Notes: generated from the sequence alone by a model not told the origin. DNA of 64,000 nucleotides from Scylla paramamosain (GCF_035594125.1 NC_087190.1:9441604-9505603), one strand, 5' to 3'; shown: positions 21,211 to 32,194, numbered from the stretch's first letter. Program-made: numbers and translations.

Positions 21211-21244
21211 CGGTTACGTCGTTGTTGCGCCGCGCGCCTCAATT
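21211..21244. repeat. Right terminal inverted repeat
   Basis: It is the exact reverse complement of 20056-20089. Confidence 0.95.
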
Positions 21245-21355
21245 GTTAGATACAAGAATCAGCAATCAGGATCAAAGTATGAAGGTACAAGTGATGTAAA
21301 GGTTAGAAGATCTGTTCATCGTTTGGCTGTCATCCTACCTGTAGAGTATCAGTGA
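21245..21355 (+). pseudogene. C-terminal end of BEL/Pao integrase
   Basis: VRYKNQQSGSKYEGTSDVKV and VHRLAVILPVE match the closing segment of BEL/Pao integrases (vR.....y.RPv.kl.vL.). It is the continuation of the frame that stops at 20055 after GLVRD, separated by the inverted-repeat transposon. It ends at a stop at 21353-21355, just before the 3' LTR. Confidence 0.8.
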
Positions 21356-21365
21356 TACAAGCATT

Positions 21366-21379
21366 GGTGGGGTGGGGAG
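21366..21379 (+). other. Polypurine tract of BEL/Pao
   Basis: GGTGGGGTGGGGAG-type purine-rich sequence directly precedes the TG of the 3' LTR at 21380. It is interrupted by two T. Confidence 0.7.
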
Positions 21380-22189
21380 TGTATCATCACTGTGATGATA
21401 GTTAACGGAAGAGGTGATTACCTATGTTTTGTTTTTAACGGCACATCTTTATTTTGTAACTATTTGGTGTCTATTGTATGTAATATCTGTTAATTTATTT
21501 GTATATCAATTTTTTATACATGTTATTGGTGGTATACTCTATAATCCACATGTACAATAATGGTTAGTTGTGGTTTATCATGCGTGTCACTGCGCATTTG
21601 TCTTGTTGGTTGAGTGGAGAGGTGGCCACGCAGAGTTGGACTAGCAAGCCAGACAGCTGTTCCGATGGTTTGAGCACTGGCTAGGCGTGACGAGGGAAAG
21701 TGCAGGTAATGTATCTGATTGTTGGAGTAAGAGTTATATGATACGTTCTTTAGTGTCACATTATTACTTTTATATATGTACATACTAGCAAAGGAAACTG
21801 TATGATGATTTGTGGAGGGTAGTGCGCATGGCCCTTGTGTTATTTACTGTCAATGACTATTTTTTTTATACTTTTAGGTATAAGTTAGTATAGCGAACTG
21901 TATCATGTTGGCAGGACCTACAGGTGATTGGTGGAGGGTAGTGAACATGGCCCTTATCGTTTCTCACTAAACTTTCGGAGGTTACAACGTGAGTGATATG
22001 TTTGCATTTATTGAGTACATAAATACAGCAAATATGTCACTATAATATTGCAAACTTCAAGTTTGATGTTGGGGGTCCTTTCTTTATATATTAGTTTATG
22101 CTTTGACTTGGAAGGCATATTAACTGTAGTGATCTTCACAGGTTGAAATAAATGACATTACAATGACACCACGAGTTTAGTGTGAACCA
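21380..22189 (+). repeat. 3' LTR of BEL/Pao
   Basis: It begins TGTATCATCACTGTGATGAT and ends TTTAGTGTGAACCA. It is the partner of 11914-12753 and carries many substitutions and small indels relative to it, so the insertion is not recent. Confidence 0.93.
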
Positions 22190-22194
22190 GAACG
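22190..22194. repeat. Target site duplication, right of BEL/Pao
   Basis: GAACG follows the CA of the 3' LTR and matches 11909-11913. Confidence 0.93.
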
Positions 22195-24345
22195 GTCAGA
22201 AAGGAAACTTGAGATGAAGTTACAGAGAGAAGGATAGAAGCCGTAGGAGGATAGTATGGAAATCAAAGCTTTGTGCCAGATTCTATCAAAAGCTTTTGAT
22301 ATGTCCAAGACAACAGCAAAAGTTTCACCAAAACATCTAGAAGAGGATGACCAAGACTCAGTAACGAAAGCTATAAGATCACCAGTAGAGCGGACTTGAT
22401 GGAACCCTTACTGGCGATCAGATAGAAGGTTGTGAAGTGATAGATGTTTAAGAATCTTCCTGTTGATGATAAATTCAAAAACTTAAGATAGGAAGGAAGT
22501 TAAAGAAATAGGACAATAATTTGAGGGATTAGAACGGTCACCCTTTTCAGAAACAGACTGGATGTAGGCAAACTTCCAGCAAGAAAGAAAGGTTGACATA
22601 CAGAGTTAAAAGAGTTCGACTAGGCAAGGTGCATGCACGGGGACGCAGTTTCAGAGAACAATAGGAGGGACCCCATCAGGTCCATAAGCCTTTCGAGGGT
22701 TTAGGCCAGCAAGGGCATGGAAAACATAATTGCGAAGAATTTTAATAGGTAGCATGCAGTAGTCAGAGGGTGGAGGTGAGGTAGAAACAAGCCCTGAATC
22801 ATCTAAGATAGAGTTTTTAGCAAAGGTTTGAGCGAAGAGTTCAGCTTTAGAGATAGATGTGATAGCAGTGGTGCAATCTAGTTGAAATAAAGGAGGGAAA
22901 GAAGAACCAAAGTTATTGGAGATGTTTTTGGCTAGATGCCAAATATTTTGACACTTTCTATTAATGGAGTTTTTGGTTACTTGGAGAACAGACTTGGCAT
23001 GGTTCCTGCCAGAAATATAAAGTGCATGAGATTCTGGTGATGGAAGGCTCATGTACCTTACATGGGCCACCTCTATCATGTATATCATGAGAACAGTCTG
23101 TGTTAAACCAAGGTTTGTAAGGTTTAGGTAAAAATAAAAGAGTAAGGAATGTACGCCCCTATGCCAGACACTATCATCTCTGTTATGTGCTTGGCACATA
23201 GAGACGGGTATCTAACATGGAAGCAGTAGTCATTCCAAAGAAAATCACTAAAATACTTCCTCAGGTCCCCCCAACTAGCAGAGACAAAACACTAGAGGCA
23301 CTTCTGCTTATGGGGACCCTGAGGAGGGATTGGAGCAATAGGACAAGATACAGATGTGAGATTGTGATTGGAGGAGCCCATCAGAGAAGAGAAGGTAACA
23401 GCATAAGCAGAACGATTAGAGGTTTGGAAAAGGTCAAGAATGTTGGGCGTATCTCCAAGACAGGTCAGGAATATGAGTAGGGTGTTTTGCCAAATGCTCT
23501 AGGTCATGGAGGATAGCAAAGTTAAAGGCAAGTTCACCAAGATGGTCAGTAAAGGGAGAGGAAAGCCAAAGCTGGTGGTGAACATTGAAGTCTCAACGAA
23601 TTGAGATCTCCTCCCCAAAAGAGAAAGAGAGTCAGAATGTGCTCCACTTTGGAAGTTAAGTAGTCAAAGAATTTCTTACAGTTAGAGGAGTTAGGTGAGA
23701 GGTATACAGCACATATAAATTTAGTTTGAGAGTGACTCTGTAGTCATAGCCAGATGGTGGAAATCTTGGAAGACTCAAGAGCATGGGCACAAGAGCAGGT
23801 TAAGTCATTGTGCCCATAGATGCAACATCCAGCTTTGTATTGAAAATGAGAATAGAGAAAGTAGGAGGGAACAGAAAAGAGGCTACTGTCAGTTGCCTCA
23901 GACACCTGTGTTTCAGTGAGGAAAAGAAGATGATGTTTAGTAGAGGAAAGGTGGTGTTCTACAGATTGGAAATTAGATCTAAGGCCACGAATGTTGCAAA
24001 AGTTAAAGAAAAAAAAGTTGAGGGGTGTGTCAAGACACCTATGGTCGATACCAGAAGAAAAATCTGACCTTAGGACATTTGTGGTCTTCTCCCTAGATGG
24101 GGACTCCAAGTTTAGTGTAGGAATTGTAGTGTAGTAGTCGGTGTAGCAGTTTTGTGTAAAGGAAGAGAGTTGTCTTTAGAGGGCAGGCTGTGACTACCCT
24201 CTTGTGTTGTGAGACACAAAGGTAAACGTTCAGCGAGTTCACAACTGGGTTTAGTGATAAGTTCACAGCACCCCCTGATCCAGTGCTTTAAACCTAACTG
24301 GGAGTAATTATCGTTTCGGCAAGTGCCTACTGCTTCCTCCTCACA
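22190..24345 (-). mobile_element. Jockey-like LINE copy A, 5' piece
   Basis: The minus strand continues copy A from the BEL/Pao insertion: the start of the RT, the linker and the endonuclease. The frame 22651-23199 has HVRYMSLPSPESHALYISG and [17 protein letters not shown]. The frame 23744-24109 has NFCNIRGLRSNFQSVEHHL and LLFLTETQVSEA, the N-terminal endonuclease motif. Sequence shared with copy E extends further, through the ORF start and upstream leader, to about 24345. The first five bases are the target duplication. Stops and frameshifts are frequent. Confidence 0.88.
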
Positions 24346-24785
24346 TACTATAAAAGTAAATTGGCTCCAAGGACCAATGGAGACCGCCTACTGAGACAAT
24401 GAAGGGAGTGAGAGCTGGCCGCCGTAAATGGGATACCTCATCCATATGGGGCCACTCATTTTAAAAAGAGGCCTCTCATAATTCGAAAGTTTGTCCATGA
24501 CAGAGCTAAGACCTCCCCCACAACGCATCCTAGCCCTGACACCCAACCATCCAACACAGGACGACCTCAAAATGTGGCCCCACTGGTGAGCAGCACCAAT
24601 GAACCATACTGGCAGCCTAACTCTGGGAAACATTTAGTCTGGTCCCTGACTGGTGAACTAGCTACCATGAGTAGCCCTCTCCCTCTAAAAAGGGTAGAGC
24701 ATTAGCTGAAGCCCCCTCTAGCCTCACTCGCCAGCCCATAGGGACGCACAAGCCATCCCCACATCGACAAAGCGGTTCTCACTAA
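24346..24785. other. Gap between two LINE copies, nothing recognised
   Basis: This 440-bp stretch lies between the 5' end of copy A and the truncated 5' end of copy B. It includes CCTCTCATAATTCGAAAG and an 81-codon minus frame (24388-24633) without a recognisable domain. Confidence 0.5.
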
Positions 24786-26783
24786 GGAGGTACATGATAG
24801 AGGTAGCCCACTAAAGATACTTGGGCCTTCCATCACCTGATTCCCATGCGCTTTATATTTTTGTCTAGAATCATGCCAAGTCTGTTCTCCAACTAGTCAA
24901 AAACTCCTTCATTCATAGACTGTCAAAATCTTTCAAGATCTAACTTCTCTCATGATTTCTAGTACCTAGCAAAAACATCTCCAATAACTTTGCTTCTTCG
25001 TCTTTCCCTCCTTTATATCAACCTGATGGCACCATTGCCATCTCATCTATTTCTAGAGCTAAACTCTTTACCCAAACATTTGCTAAAAACTCTACTTGTT
25101 CCTCACCTCTCGTCTACCCTCTGACTACTCCATTAAGATCATTTGCAGTGATGTTTTCCATGCCCTCAGTAGCATAAACTCTAAGAAGGCTTATAGACCT
25201 AATGCGGTCCCTCTATTGTTCCCCAAAATTGTGCCTCCGCGCTTGCACCTTGCCTACTCACTCTTTCAACTTCATCTATCAACATCTAACTTCCCTTTTT
25301 TTCTGGAAGTTTTCCTACATTCAGACTGGTCCTAAAAAGGGTGACCGTTCTTATCCCTCCTACTACCATCCTATTCCTTTAATATCCTGCCTATCATAAT
25401 TCTTAAACATCATATCATAGATTCTTAAACATCTATCACTTCACAACCTTCTATCTGATCGCCAGTATGGGTTCCGTCAAGGCCGCTCTACTGGTGATCT
25501 TCTGGCTTTCCTTACTGAGTCTTGGTCATCCTCTTTTAGAGACTTTGGTGAAACTTTTGCTGTTGCCTTGGACATATCAAAAGCCTTTGATAGAGTCTGG
25601 CACAAAGCTTTGATTTCCAAACTACCCTCCTACGGTTTCTATCCTTCTCTCTGTAACTTCATCTCAAGTTTCCTTTCTGACCGTTCTATTGCTGCTGTGG
25701 TAGACGGTCACTGTTCTTCTCCTAAATCTATTAACAGTGGTGTTCCTCAGGGTTCTGTTCTGTCACCCACTCTCTTCTTATTATTCATTAATGATCTTCT
25801 AAACCAAACTTCTTGTCCTATCCACTCCTATGCTGATGATACCACCCTGCACTTTTCCACGTCTTTTCATAGACGTCCAACCCTTCAGGAGGTAAACATA
25901 TCACGCAGGGAAGCCACAGAACGCCTGACTTCTGATCTTTCTAAAATTTCTGATTGGGGCAGAGCAAACTTGGTATTGTTCAATGCCTCAAAAACTCAAT
26001 TCCTCCATCTATCAACTCGACACAATCTTCCAGACAACTATCCCCTCTTCTTCGATGATACTCAACTGTCCCCCTCTTCTACACTGAACATCCTCGGTCT
26101 GTCCTTTACTTATAATCTGAACTGGAAACTTCACATCTCATCTCTAGCTAAAACAGCTTCTATGAAGTTAGGTATTCTGAGACGTCTCCGCCAGTTTTTC
26201 TCATCCCCCCAGCTGCTAACTCTGTACAAGGGCCTTATCCGTCCATGTATGGAGTATGCTTCACATGTCTGGGGGGGTTCCACTCATACTGCTGTTCTAG
26301 ACAGGGTGGAATCAAAAGCTTTTCGTCTCATCAACTCCTCTCCTCTAACTGACTGTCTTCAGCCTCTCTCTCACCGCCGCAATGTTGCATCTCTAGCTGT
26401 CTTCTACCGCTATTTTCATGCTAACTGCTCTTCTGATCTTGCTAACTGCATGCCTCCCCTCCTTCCGCGGCCTCGCTGCACAAGACTTTCTTCTTTCTCT
26501 CACTCCTATTCTGTCCACCTCTCTAACGCAAGAGTTAACCAGTATTCTCAATCATTCATCCCTTTCTCTGGTAAACTCTGGAACTCCTTGCCTGCTTCTG
26601 TATTTCCACCTTCCTATGACTTGAATTCCTTCAAGAGGGAGGTTTCAAGACACTTATCCACCAATTTTTGACCACTGCTTTGACCCTTTTAAGGGACTGG
26701 CATTTCAGTGGGCATTTTTTTTTTATTAGATTTTTGTTGCCCTTGGCCAGTATCCTTCCTACATAAAAAAAAAAAAAAAAAAA
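24786..26783 (+). mobile_element. Jockey-like LINE copy B, 5'-truncated
   Basis: The plus strand matches copies A, C, D and E from the linker through the RT to the 3' end. The match starts near 24786 (CATGATAGAGGTAGCCC). It closes with the family's 3' signature, TTGCCCTTGGCCAGTATCC then TTCCTACAT, and a poly-A run at 26765-26783. The first 800 bases are frameshifted, whereas the RT half is open. Ends and orientation are clear because the copies align with each other. Confidence 0.92.
25568..26671 (+). CDS. Jockey-like LINE copy B, RT C-terminal half
   Basis: A 367-codon open frame starts within the RT at [19 protein letters not shown], motif A with the first catalytic Asp. It continues with [30 protein letters not shown] with the intact catalytic pair, [20 protein letters not shown] and the post-RT segment with [13 protein letters not shown]. 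The tail ends [20 protein letters not shown]. The Met is internal to the domain; upstream RT sequence is frameshifted, so the frame is a fragment. No RNase H follows, which separates this family from the I-like LINE at 7-11 kb. Confidence 0.9.
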   Translation: MDISKAFDRVWHKALISKLPSYGFYPSLCNFISSFLSDRSIAAVVDGHCSSPKSINSGVPQGSVLSPTLFLLFINDLLNQTSCPIHSYADDTTLHFSTSFHRRPTLQEVNISRREATERLTSDLSKISDWGRANLVLFNASKTQFLHLSTRHNLPDNYPLFFDDTQLSPSSTLNILGLSFTYNLNWKLHISSLAKTASMKLGILRRLRQFFSSPQLLTLYKGLIRPCMEYASHVWGGSTHTAVLDRVESKAFRLINSSPLTDCLQPLSHRRNVASLAVFYRYFHANCSSDLANCMPPLLPRPRCTRLSSFSHSYSVHLSNARVNQYSQSFIPFSGKLWNSLPASVFPPSYDLNSFKREVSRHLSTNF

Positions 26784-26836
26784 ATGTCTTTTTTTTTTTT
26801 TAATCTATCCTCAACAGGAAGATTCTTAACCTGTAC
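26784..26836 (+). mobile_element. Short LINE scrap after copy B tail
   Basis: After the poly-A of copy B and a T-run, AATCTATCCTCAACAGGAAG followed by ATTCTTAA matches internal RT sequence of the same LINE family in the same orientation. The match is only about 30 bases. Confidence 0.45.
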
Positions 26837-27961
<1,125 letters not shown>

Positions 27962-27973
27962 ACTTCCCCCTTT
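27962..27973 (-). other. Polypurine tract of Gypsy 2
   Basis: The minus strand reads AAAGGGGGAAGT directly before the TG of the 3' LTR. Confidence 0.82.
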
Positions 27974-28737
27974 AATGGGGGTTTTACACGGTCAAGCATG
28001 TTGGCCAACACGCTCATCAAACCTCCAACACAACATGTTTGAAGAGTGTTTACACGTTCAAACCAAACTGACAGACAACCTCAGTCGGTGCCAAAAGGAG
28101 AAGGAGCAACATGTCACTTACCCAAGACGAGGTGATGGCATTCGGGATAGTGATTGCCCTCAACGAAAAGAAAAGGAAGCGTTCAAAGTGGACAAAGGAC
28201 TGGTTGCTGAAAAGGGACCAAATTTCACATACCAATTTAATGAAAGAGCTGAAATTAGACCCAGATGAATGGCGCAATTATATGCGCATGGATGAATCAA
28301 CATATTTAGAACTTTTGAATATGGTCACTCCATTCATTACATGTAAAGACACCGTAATGAGGAAGTCCATTAGCCCTCATGAACGGCTGATCGCAACACT
28401 GCGTTTCTTAGCAACAGGCCAATCTCTGCAAGACTTGAGATTTTCAGCTGTATTGGGAACTAGCACCTTATCCAAGATTATACCAGAAACTTGTGTTGCC
28501 ATCTACAAAGTACTTAAGAAGGGTTATTTAAAGGTGGGTTATGATATGCAATATGTAATGTTCATTTATTGAGGAAAATCAGTACATAGTAATAATATGT
28601 GAAAAATACTGAAACCTTCTGTTGAAATGTGCAATGCTTTCTAACCACAGTGGCAAACGAAGGGACAAAACCCAAACCAATCCAAAATTATAACCCTTTA
28701 TATCTCACTCTTTGATTGCCAGCCACATATGAAATTG

Positions 28738-29160
28738 TTACAAGGGCTGAAAATTGGCAAAATATTGTGATATATTGGAATCACTATTAGAATTATCGCT
28801 TACATGAAAGGAACTTGACGACTGTGGTACTGGTGTTGCAAATGATTCATGTGAATGGTATGTGTCAGTTACAATTTTAGAATAGGCAGACAAATTCCCA
28901 CTCTCTGCTTCAAAAATAACATCATTTATCAGTTTCCTAGCAAAGCCTGCTGTTTTCTTGTCCAGGGAGTCGAGTGCTTGGCCTACGTACTTCCCAAATG
29001 TCTCATTAGGAGTATCATGTCTCTCAGATCTCTCTTCTAAGTTACGAGCGACCAGGTTTAAAATGTAATCTGCCTTAGTAGTGTTTTCCCTGCTCCGTTT
29101 CACTACAGGAGCATTGCTGCATGGAGGTATTTGATCATCAGCTGGTGGCTCAGCAACACT
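28738..29160 (-). pseudogene. Harbinger accessory DNA-binding protein, C-terminal exon
   Basis: Harbinger elements normally carry a second gene for a Myb/SANT- or MADF-type protein that brings the transposase to the ends. This minus-strand frame resembles its C-terminal part: an acidic/Pro linker, then TPNETFGKYVGQALDSLDKK and FARKLINDVIFEAESGNL, a BESS-like helical segment, and a Ser-rich tail. The codon shown as first Met in a simple scan is a GTG. The frame is open upstream to a likely splice acceptor, TTCTCCTTTCTAG, at 29161-29173. No exon with the N-terminal DNA-binding domain was found, so the gene is partial or that exon lies elsewhere. It sits antisense in the transposase intron. Confidence 0.62.
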
Positions 29161-29191
29161 CTAGAAAGGAGAACACCTATAAATATAGTGC

Positions 29192-29194
<3 letters not shown>

Positions 29195-29258
<64 letters not shown>
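29195..29258. repeat. (TC)n microsatellite in the transposase intron
   Basis: About 32 TC units between the antisense exon and the transposase splice acceptor. Confidence 0.97.
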
Positions 29259-29262
<4 letters not shown>

Positions 29263-30486
29263 CATTGTATCTTTTATCTGTTTCAGTTTCCGGCAACAGA
29301 AAAGGAGTGGAAGACTGTTGGAGAACAGTTCGAGTTTAGATGGAATTTTCCCCACTGTCTCGGTGCTGTTGATGGAAAGCATGTATGGATAAAGCCGCCA
29401 TCAGAATCAGGGTCTTATTATTGGAATTACAAAGGATATAACAGTCTTGTGTTAATGGTAGTTGTAAATGCGAACTACGAATTCATTATGGCAGACATTG
29501 GAATTAATGGTCGCGTATCAGATGGAGGAGTCATTGATAATACAGAATTTGGTAAGCGACTCAAAGATGAAAAGCTCTGCATCCCACATGAGTCAGTAAC
29601 AGCTACTTCAAATTGTGTTTTGCCATATGTATTCGTGGGAGATGAGACATTTGCATTAAGGACAGATTTCTTGAAACCTTATTCTCAAAAGGACCTACAT
29701 AGTGAGAAGCGAGTATTCAACTACAGGCTGTCAAGAGCACGGAGAGTGGCAGAAAATGCCTTCGGCATTATGGCTTCCTGGTTTAGAATTTTCCACACTT
29801 GTATAAATCTCAAATTGACAAGTATTGACAAAGTTGTCATGGCATGTGTTGTGCTACATAACTATTTGCGGAAAGCATGCCCTTCAGACTAGTCCCCAGA
29901 GGACTGCTTCTATAGGGAGGATAGAATAAGCAAGATGATTTTGCCAGGCTTAACTGCAGATCCTAATTATTTAGCAGGTTTGCAACACAGTCAGGGATCA
30001 CGAAACTATCCTGAAATTGCAAAGGTAGTAAGAGATAGATTTAAGGATTACTTTGTGAATGCCGGTGCAGTAGCATGGCAAAAAGACTTCATATAAATCA
30101 TGAAAATAGGAAAGGCTAGTCTACACCTTCAAACTCAAACTATACAGTTGATTGGAATTGGCTTAAATAGTGTGCTGTAATATTTCTTTCCAAAATAAAT
30201 GAATACAGTGGTTACGATAAGTTTAATTGATTCATTATTGGCTGGCTCAAGTTTAGCCTTCAGATCCAGATTGACATGTTGGATTCTTAATGAAATGATT
30301 ATTCATAATACAAAATTATCTGAAATTTCAGACTAATATACCAGAGAAGTCAGGAGACACATTTTAAAACCTACAGATTATATGAAAGCACCCATGAAAC
30401 TGAATAAAGTCATCTATGCATAGCCAATAAAAAAACGAATAAATAAATGGCCACTCTGGTTCTGAAGGTTACTTGTTATCCAGTTT

Positions 30487-30514
30487 GCAAAGATTGCACG
30501 CGGGCAATCTTTGC
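30487..30514. repeat. Perfect hairpin
   Basis: GCAAAGATTGC at 30487-30497 and its exact reverse complement at 30504-30514, separated by ACGCGG. Confidence 0.9.
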
Positions 30515-30691
30515 TGAGTGCAGTCATACATTTAACACAAAATAATGGTACTTCCAAACAGAAAAGAAAGTAAGAGCACAATTAATCTTCTCATTACGTT
30601 GGTAACATCATTTTTTTTTGTGTAATCAAGTAAAAAACATATACAAAGGAGCTACATAATTGTTTCATGTGTGCCCGCCTGTATGCGTATA

Positions 30692-30724
30692 TGTGTGTGT
30701 GTGTGTGTGAGTGTGTGTGTGTGT
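30692..30724. repeat. (GT)n microsatellite
   Basis: About 16 GT units with one GA interruption. Confidence 0.93.
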
Positions 30725-30739
30725 TACACAGTATAATCC

Positions 30740-31315
30740 TCAGGCCATCGTGGCGTGACACAATGGCTTGTCTCCTCTCTGGGGCACGCGCTTGAGACTG
30801 CTGGAGGGAGCTTGGTGGTTGTGCTGCATTGACTGCTTCCTGGCTTGTGATACCTGGCTCATCAGCTGATTGGAGCGTAGGTGTTCCCTAGTCCTGAGAG
30901 ATACTCTGCCATCCAGTCGGATGAGGTATTGCCTGTTCCCTCTGTCCTCCACGACCGTTCCTGCCCAGTTCCATATATTGGTGTGTCGATCCTGTACTAG
31001 CACTCTGCCACCGGGGATGAGAGAGGGACGGTGGCAAGTGTTCACACGCTTCTGTAGCACTCTCTCAATATGCTGCCCCATTTGACGCTCTCGATGACGT
31101 AGCGTTTGTCCCCAGAACCTGTCGACATTGAGCCTGCATGTGACAGCAGGCACACCATCTCGTAACTGTTGACCTGTTGCCAGCTGTGCATGTGACTTGT
31201 CGATGTCCCGGAGTGATGTTGAGTATTGCAGGAGCGCGAGTGATGCCTTGTTATTGTCTAGGCTTCCATCCGCCCCAGTGTTGCCATGCAGTACCCTTTT
31301 GGCAGTCTTTACCAC
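30740..31315 (-). pseudogene. Integrase C-terminal module of Gypsy 2
   Basis: This 191-codon minus-strand frame ends the polyprotein. LLQYSTSLRDIDKSHAQLAT is the segment after the integrase core, and RPSLIPGGRVLVQDRHTNIW followed by GNRQYLIRLDGRV is the C-terminal SH3-like domain of Gypsy integrases. The upstream core is in another frame (ending near 31251), so there is a frameshift between them. The stop at 30740-30742 is the natural end of pol. Confidence 0.85.
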
Positions 31316-32150
31316 CGCCTCTGCCCTGCCATTTGATTGTGGCTGATGACACCCGCATTGTCACTCCCCATTTCCTGAAGAATGTCCGCATTTCCTCACT
31401 CCCTAGGTTGGTTCCCCCATCCATATAGAGTTGTTGAGGAGTGCCCCAGCAGATGAAGTACTGTCGCAAACAGTCTTTCGTCCCACTCGAGGCCGTGCCC
31501 TCTGCCAAGTGTGACACCTCCAACCACCACGTCAGGTCGTCTACATACACCAGGTAGTGGTGCCCCTCCAGCTGACATATGTCAGCCATTGTCTGTTGGA
31601 AGGGGTAGCGAGGAGGCGGTGTGAGTAGGAGAGGCTCCGGAGGCTGAGACAGTGCGTGGGTGTTACAGGTCTCGCAGGAGGAACAATGGTGATGCAGATC
31701 CCCTTCAATGCCGAGCCAGTACACCATTTGTTGCGCCCTCCTCAACATGGAGTCAATGCCTTGGTGACCCCCGTGGAGGTGTGCCGCCACCTGTTGGTGT
31801 AGGTTGTCTGGGATTATGAGGCGCGGGTGGTTCTGGTCATAGACATATGTCACCAGGCCTCGTGATGTGCCCAGCCTTCTCTTACACCATAGTACAGCCT
31901 GAGACATGCTAGTTCCTGGGCCCTCTGGGGATGCCAGTCACCAGCCAGTACCTTAGCTACTAGCAGCTGGTAGACGGGGTCGTCCTGTGACGCCTGGAGC
32001 ACCATGTCCTTGTTGAGGGTGAGGCTGTCGCTAAGGTCTAGGGCTGTCACCAAGGATGCAGCCATGGCGGCCACTAGCTCCTCATCTTGTTCCTCGTCTG
32101 TAACATCCGACGGTGTCTTCATCGATGGATATCGTGACAGAAAGTCCGCA
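31251..32150 (-). pseudogene. Integrase N-terminus and catalytic core of Gypsy 2
   Basis: The frame 31850-32122 is the segment between RNase H and integrase. The frame 31251-31907 then has HLHGGHQGIDSMLRRAQQMV, then CSSCETCNTHA, giving the His and Cys zinc ligands, then FQQTMADICQLEGHHYLVYV with the first Asp region and TNLGSEEMRTFFRKWGVTMR. The second catalytic motif (normally SDNG.QF) reads MDGGTNLGS, so the Asp is kept. The final segment SSATIKWQGRGGGKDCQK is frameshifted where the catalytic Glu should be. Confidence 0.88.
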
Positions 32151-32194
32151 GCGTAGTTCCTCTTCCCAGGCAGGTAGCGGATGGTGAATCGATG

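Larger units (their letters stand above)
20056..21244. mobile_element. Inverted-repeat DNA transposon, family unrecognised, inserted in BEL/Pao
   Basis: A 34-bp sequence at 20056-20089 is repeated exactly, inverted, at 21211-21244. It opens with AATTGAGGCGCGCGGCGC. The outer AATT may be a 4-bp target duplication or part of the repeat, since it is palindromic; excluding it, the element is 1181 bp. BEL/Pao integrase sequence (ending GRDGLVRD) resumes to the right as VRYKNQQSGSKYEG, so this is an insertion. The left third is GC-rich with promoter-like motifs and the right two thirds AT-rich. No transposase can be recognised, so it is probably a non-autonomous derivative. The family is not known to me. 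Confidence 0.9.
11914..22189 (+). mobile_element. BEL/Pao LTR retrotransposon, full-span and degenerate
   Basis: Two long direct repeats (11914-12753 and 21380-22189) with TG...CA ends flank an internal region encoding BEL/Pao-type Gag, protease, RT, RNase H and integrase in that order. A 5-bp duplication GAACG borders it exactly. Removing the element and one duplication rejoins LINE copy A as in intact relatives. The coding region is full of stops and frameshifts, and two later insertions sit inside it: a CR1-like LINE (14406-16435) and an inverted-repeat transposon (20056-21244). Without these it would be about 7.1 kb, a normal BEL/Pao size. Confidence 0.95.
28534..29286 (+). other. Predicted transposase intron
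   Basis: It begins GTGGGT and ends TCTGTTTCAG, in phase 0 on both sides. The joined reading (GYLK then FPATEKEW) is the usual sequence at this point in HARBI1 relatives. The 753-bp intron contains a (CT)n array and the antisense DNA-binding protein exon. Confidence 0.75.
28111..30096 (+). pseudogene. Harbinger transposase (HARBI1-like), two exons, one in-frame stop
   Basis: Exon 1 (28111-28533) has WRNYMRMDESTYLELLNMV and SPHERLIATLRFLATGQSL, the N-terminal region of HARBI1-type transposases. It ends at a GTGGGT donor. Exon 2 starts at 29287 after CTGTTTCAG and continues the frame with FPATEKEWKTVGEQFEFRW. The DDE_Tnp_4 residues are visible: GAVDGKHV, VFVGDETFAL and RVAENAFGIMASWFRIF. A TAG at 29890-29892 interrupts the end; open sequence continues in frame (DCFYREDRISKMILPG) to a TAA at 30094-30096. 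Total length about 410 codons is normal for the family. Only this stop, and the spliced structure being unproven, argue against function. Confidence 0.88.
27974..30735 (+). mobile_element. PIF/Harbinger DNA transposon, boundaries partly open
   Basis: A Harbinger transposase gene in two exons and an antisense DNA-binding protein fragment lie between the purine tract and the pol stop of Gypsy 2, so the block is an insertion into that element. The left end is probably near 27975, where TAA is followed by TGGGGGTTTTACACGG. TAA fits the 3-bp TWA target of this superfamily. I could not find a matching inverted end on the right, so the right border is only bounded by the Gypsy pol stop at 30740. Confidence 0.75.
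30097..30739. other. Stretch between transposase and Gypsy 2 pol
   Basis: No gene. It contains a perfect 11-bp inverted repeat (GCAAAGATTGC, 30487-30514) with a 6-base loop and a GT array at 30692-30724. The right end of the Harbinger insertion should be here. Confidence 0.6.

Noticed and set aside
23217..23480. Plus-strand frame of 87 codons
   Set aside because: It lies antisense to the linker of LINE copy A, whose minus-strand reading is well supported.
27962..28110. Left end of the Harbinger block as a defined terminal inverted repeat
   Set aside because: TAATGGGGGTTTTACACGG has the look of an end, but no matching inverted sequence was found up to 30740, so it is not listed as a repeat.
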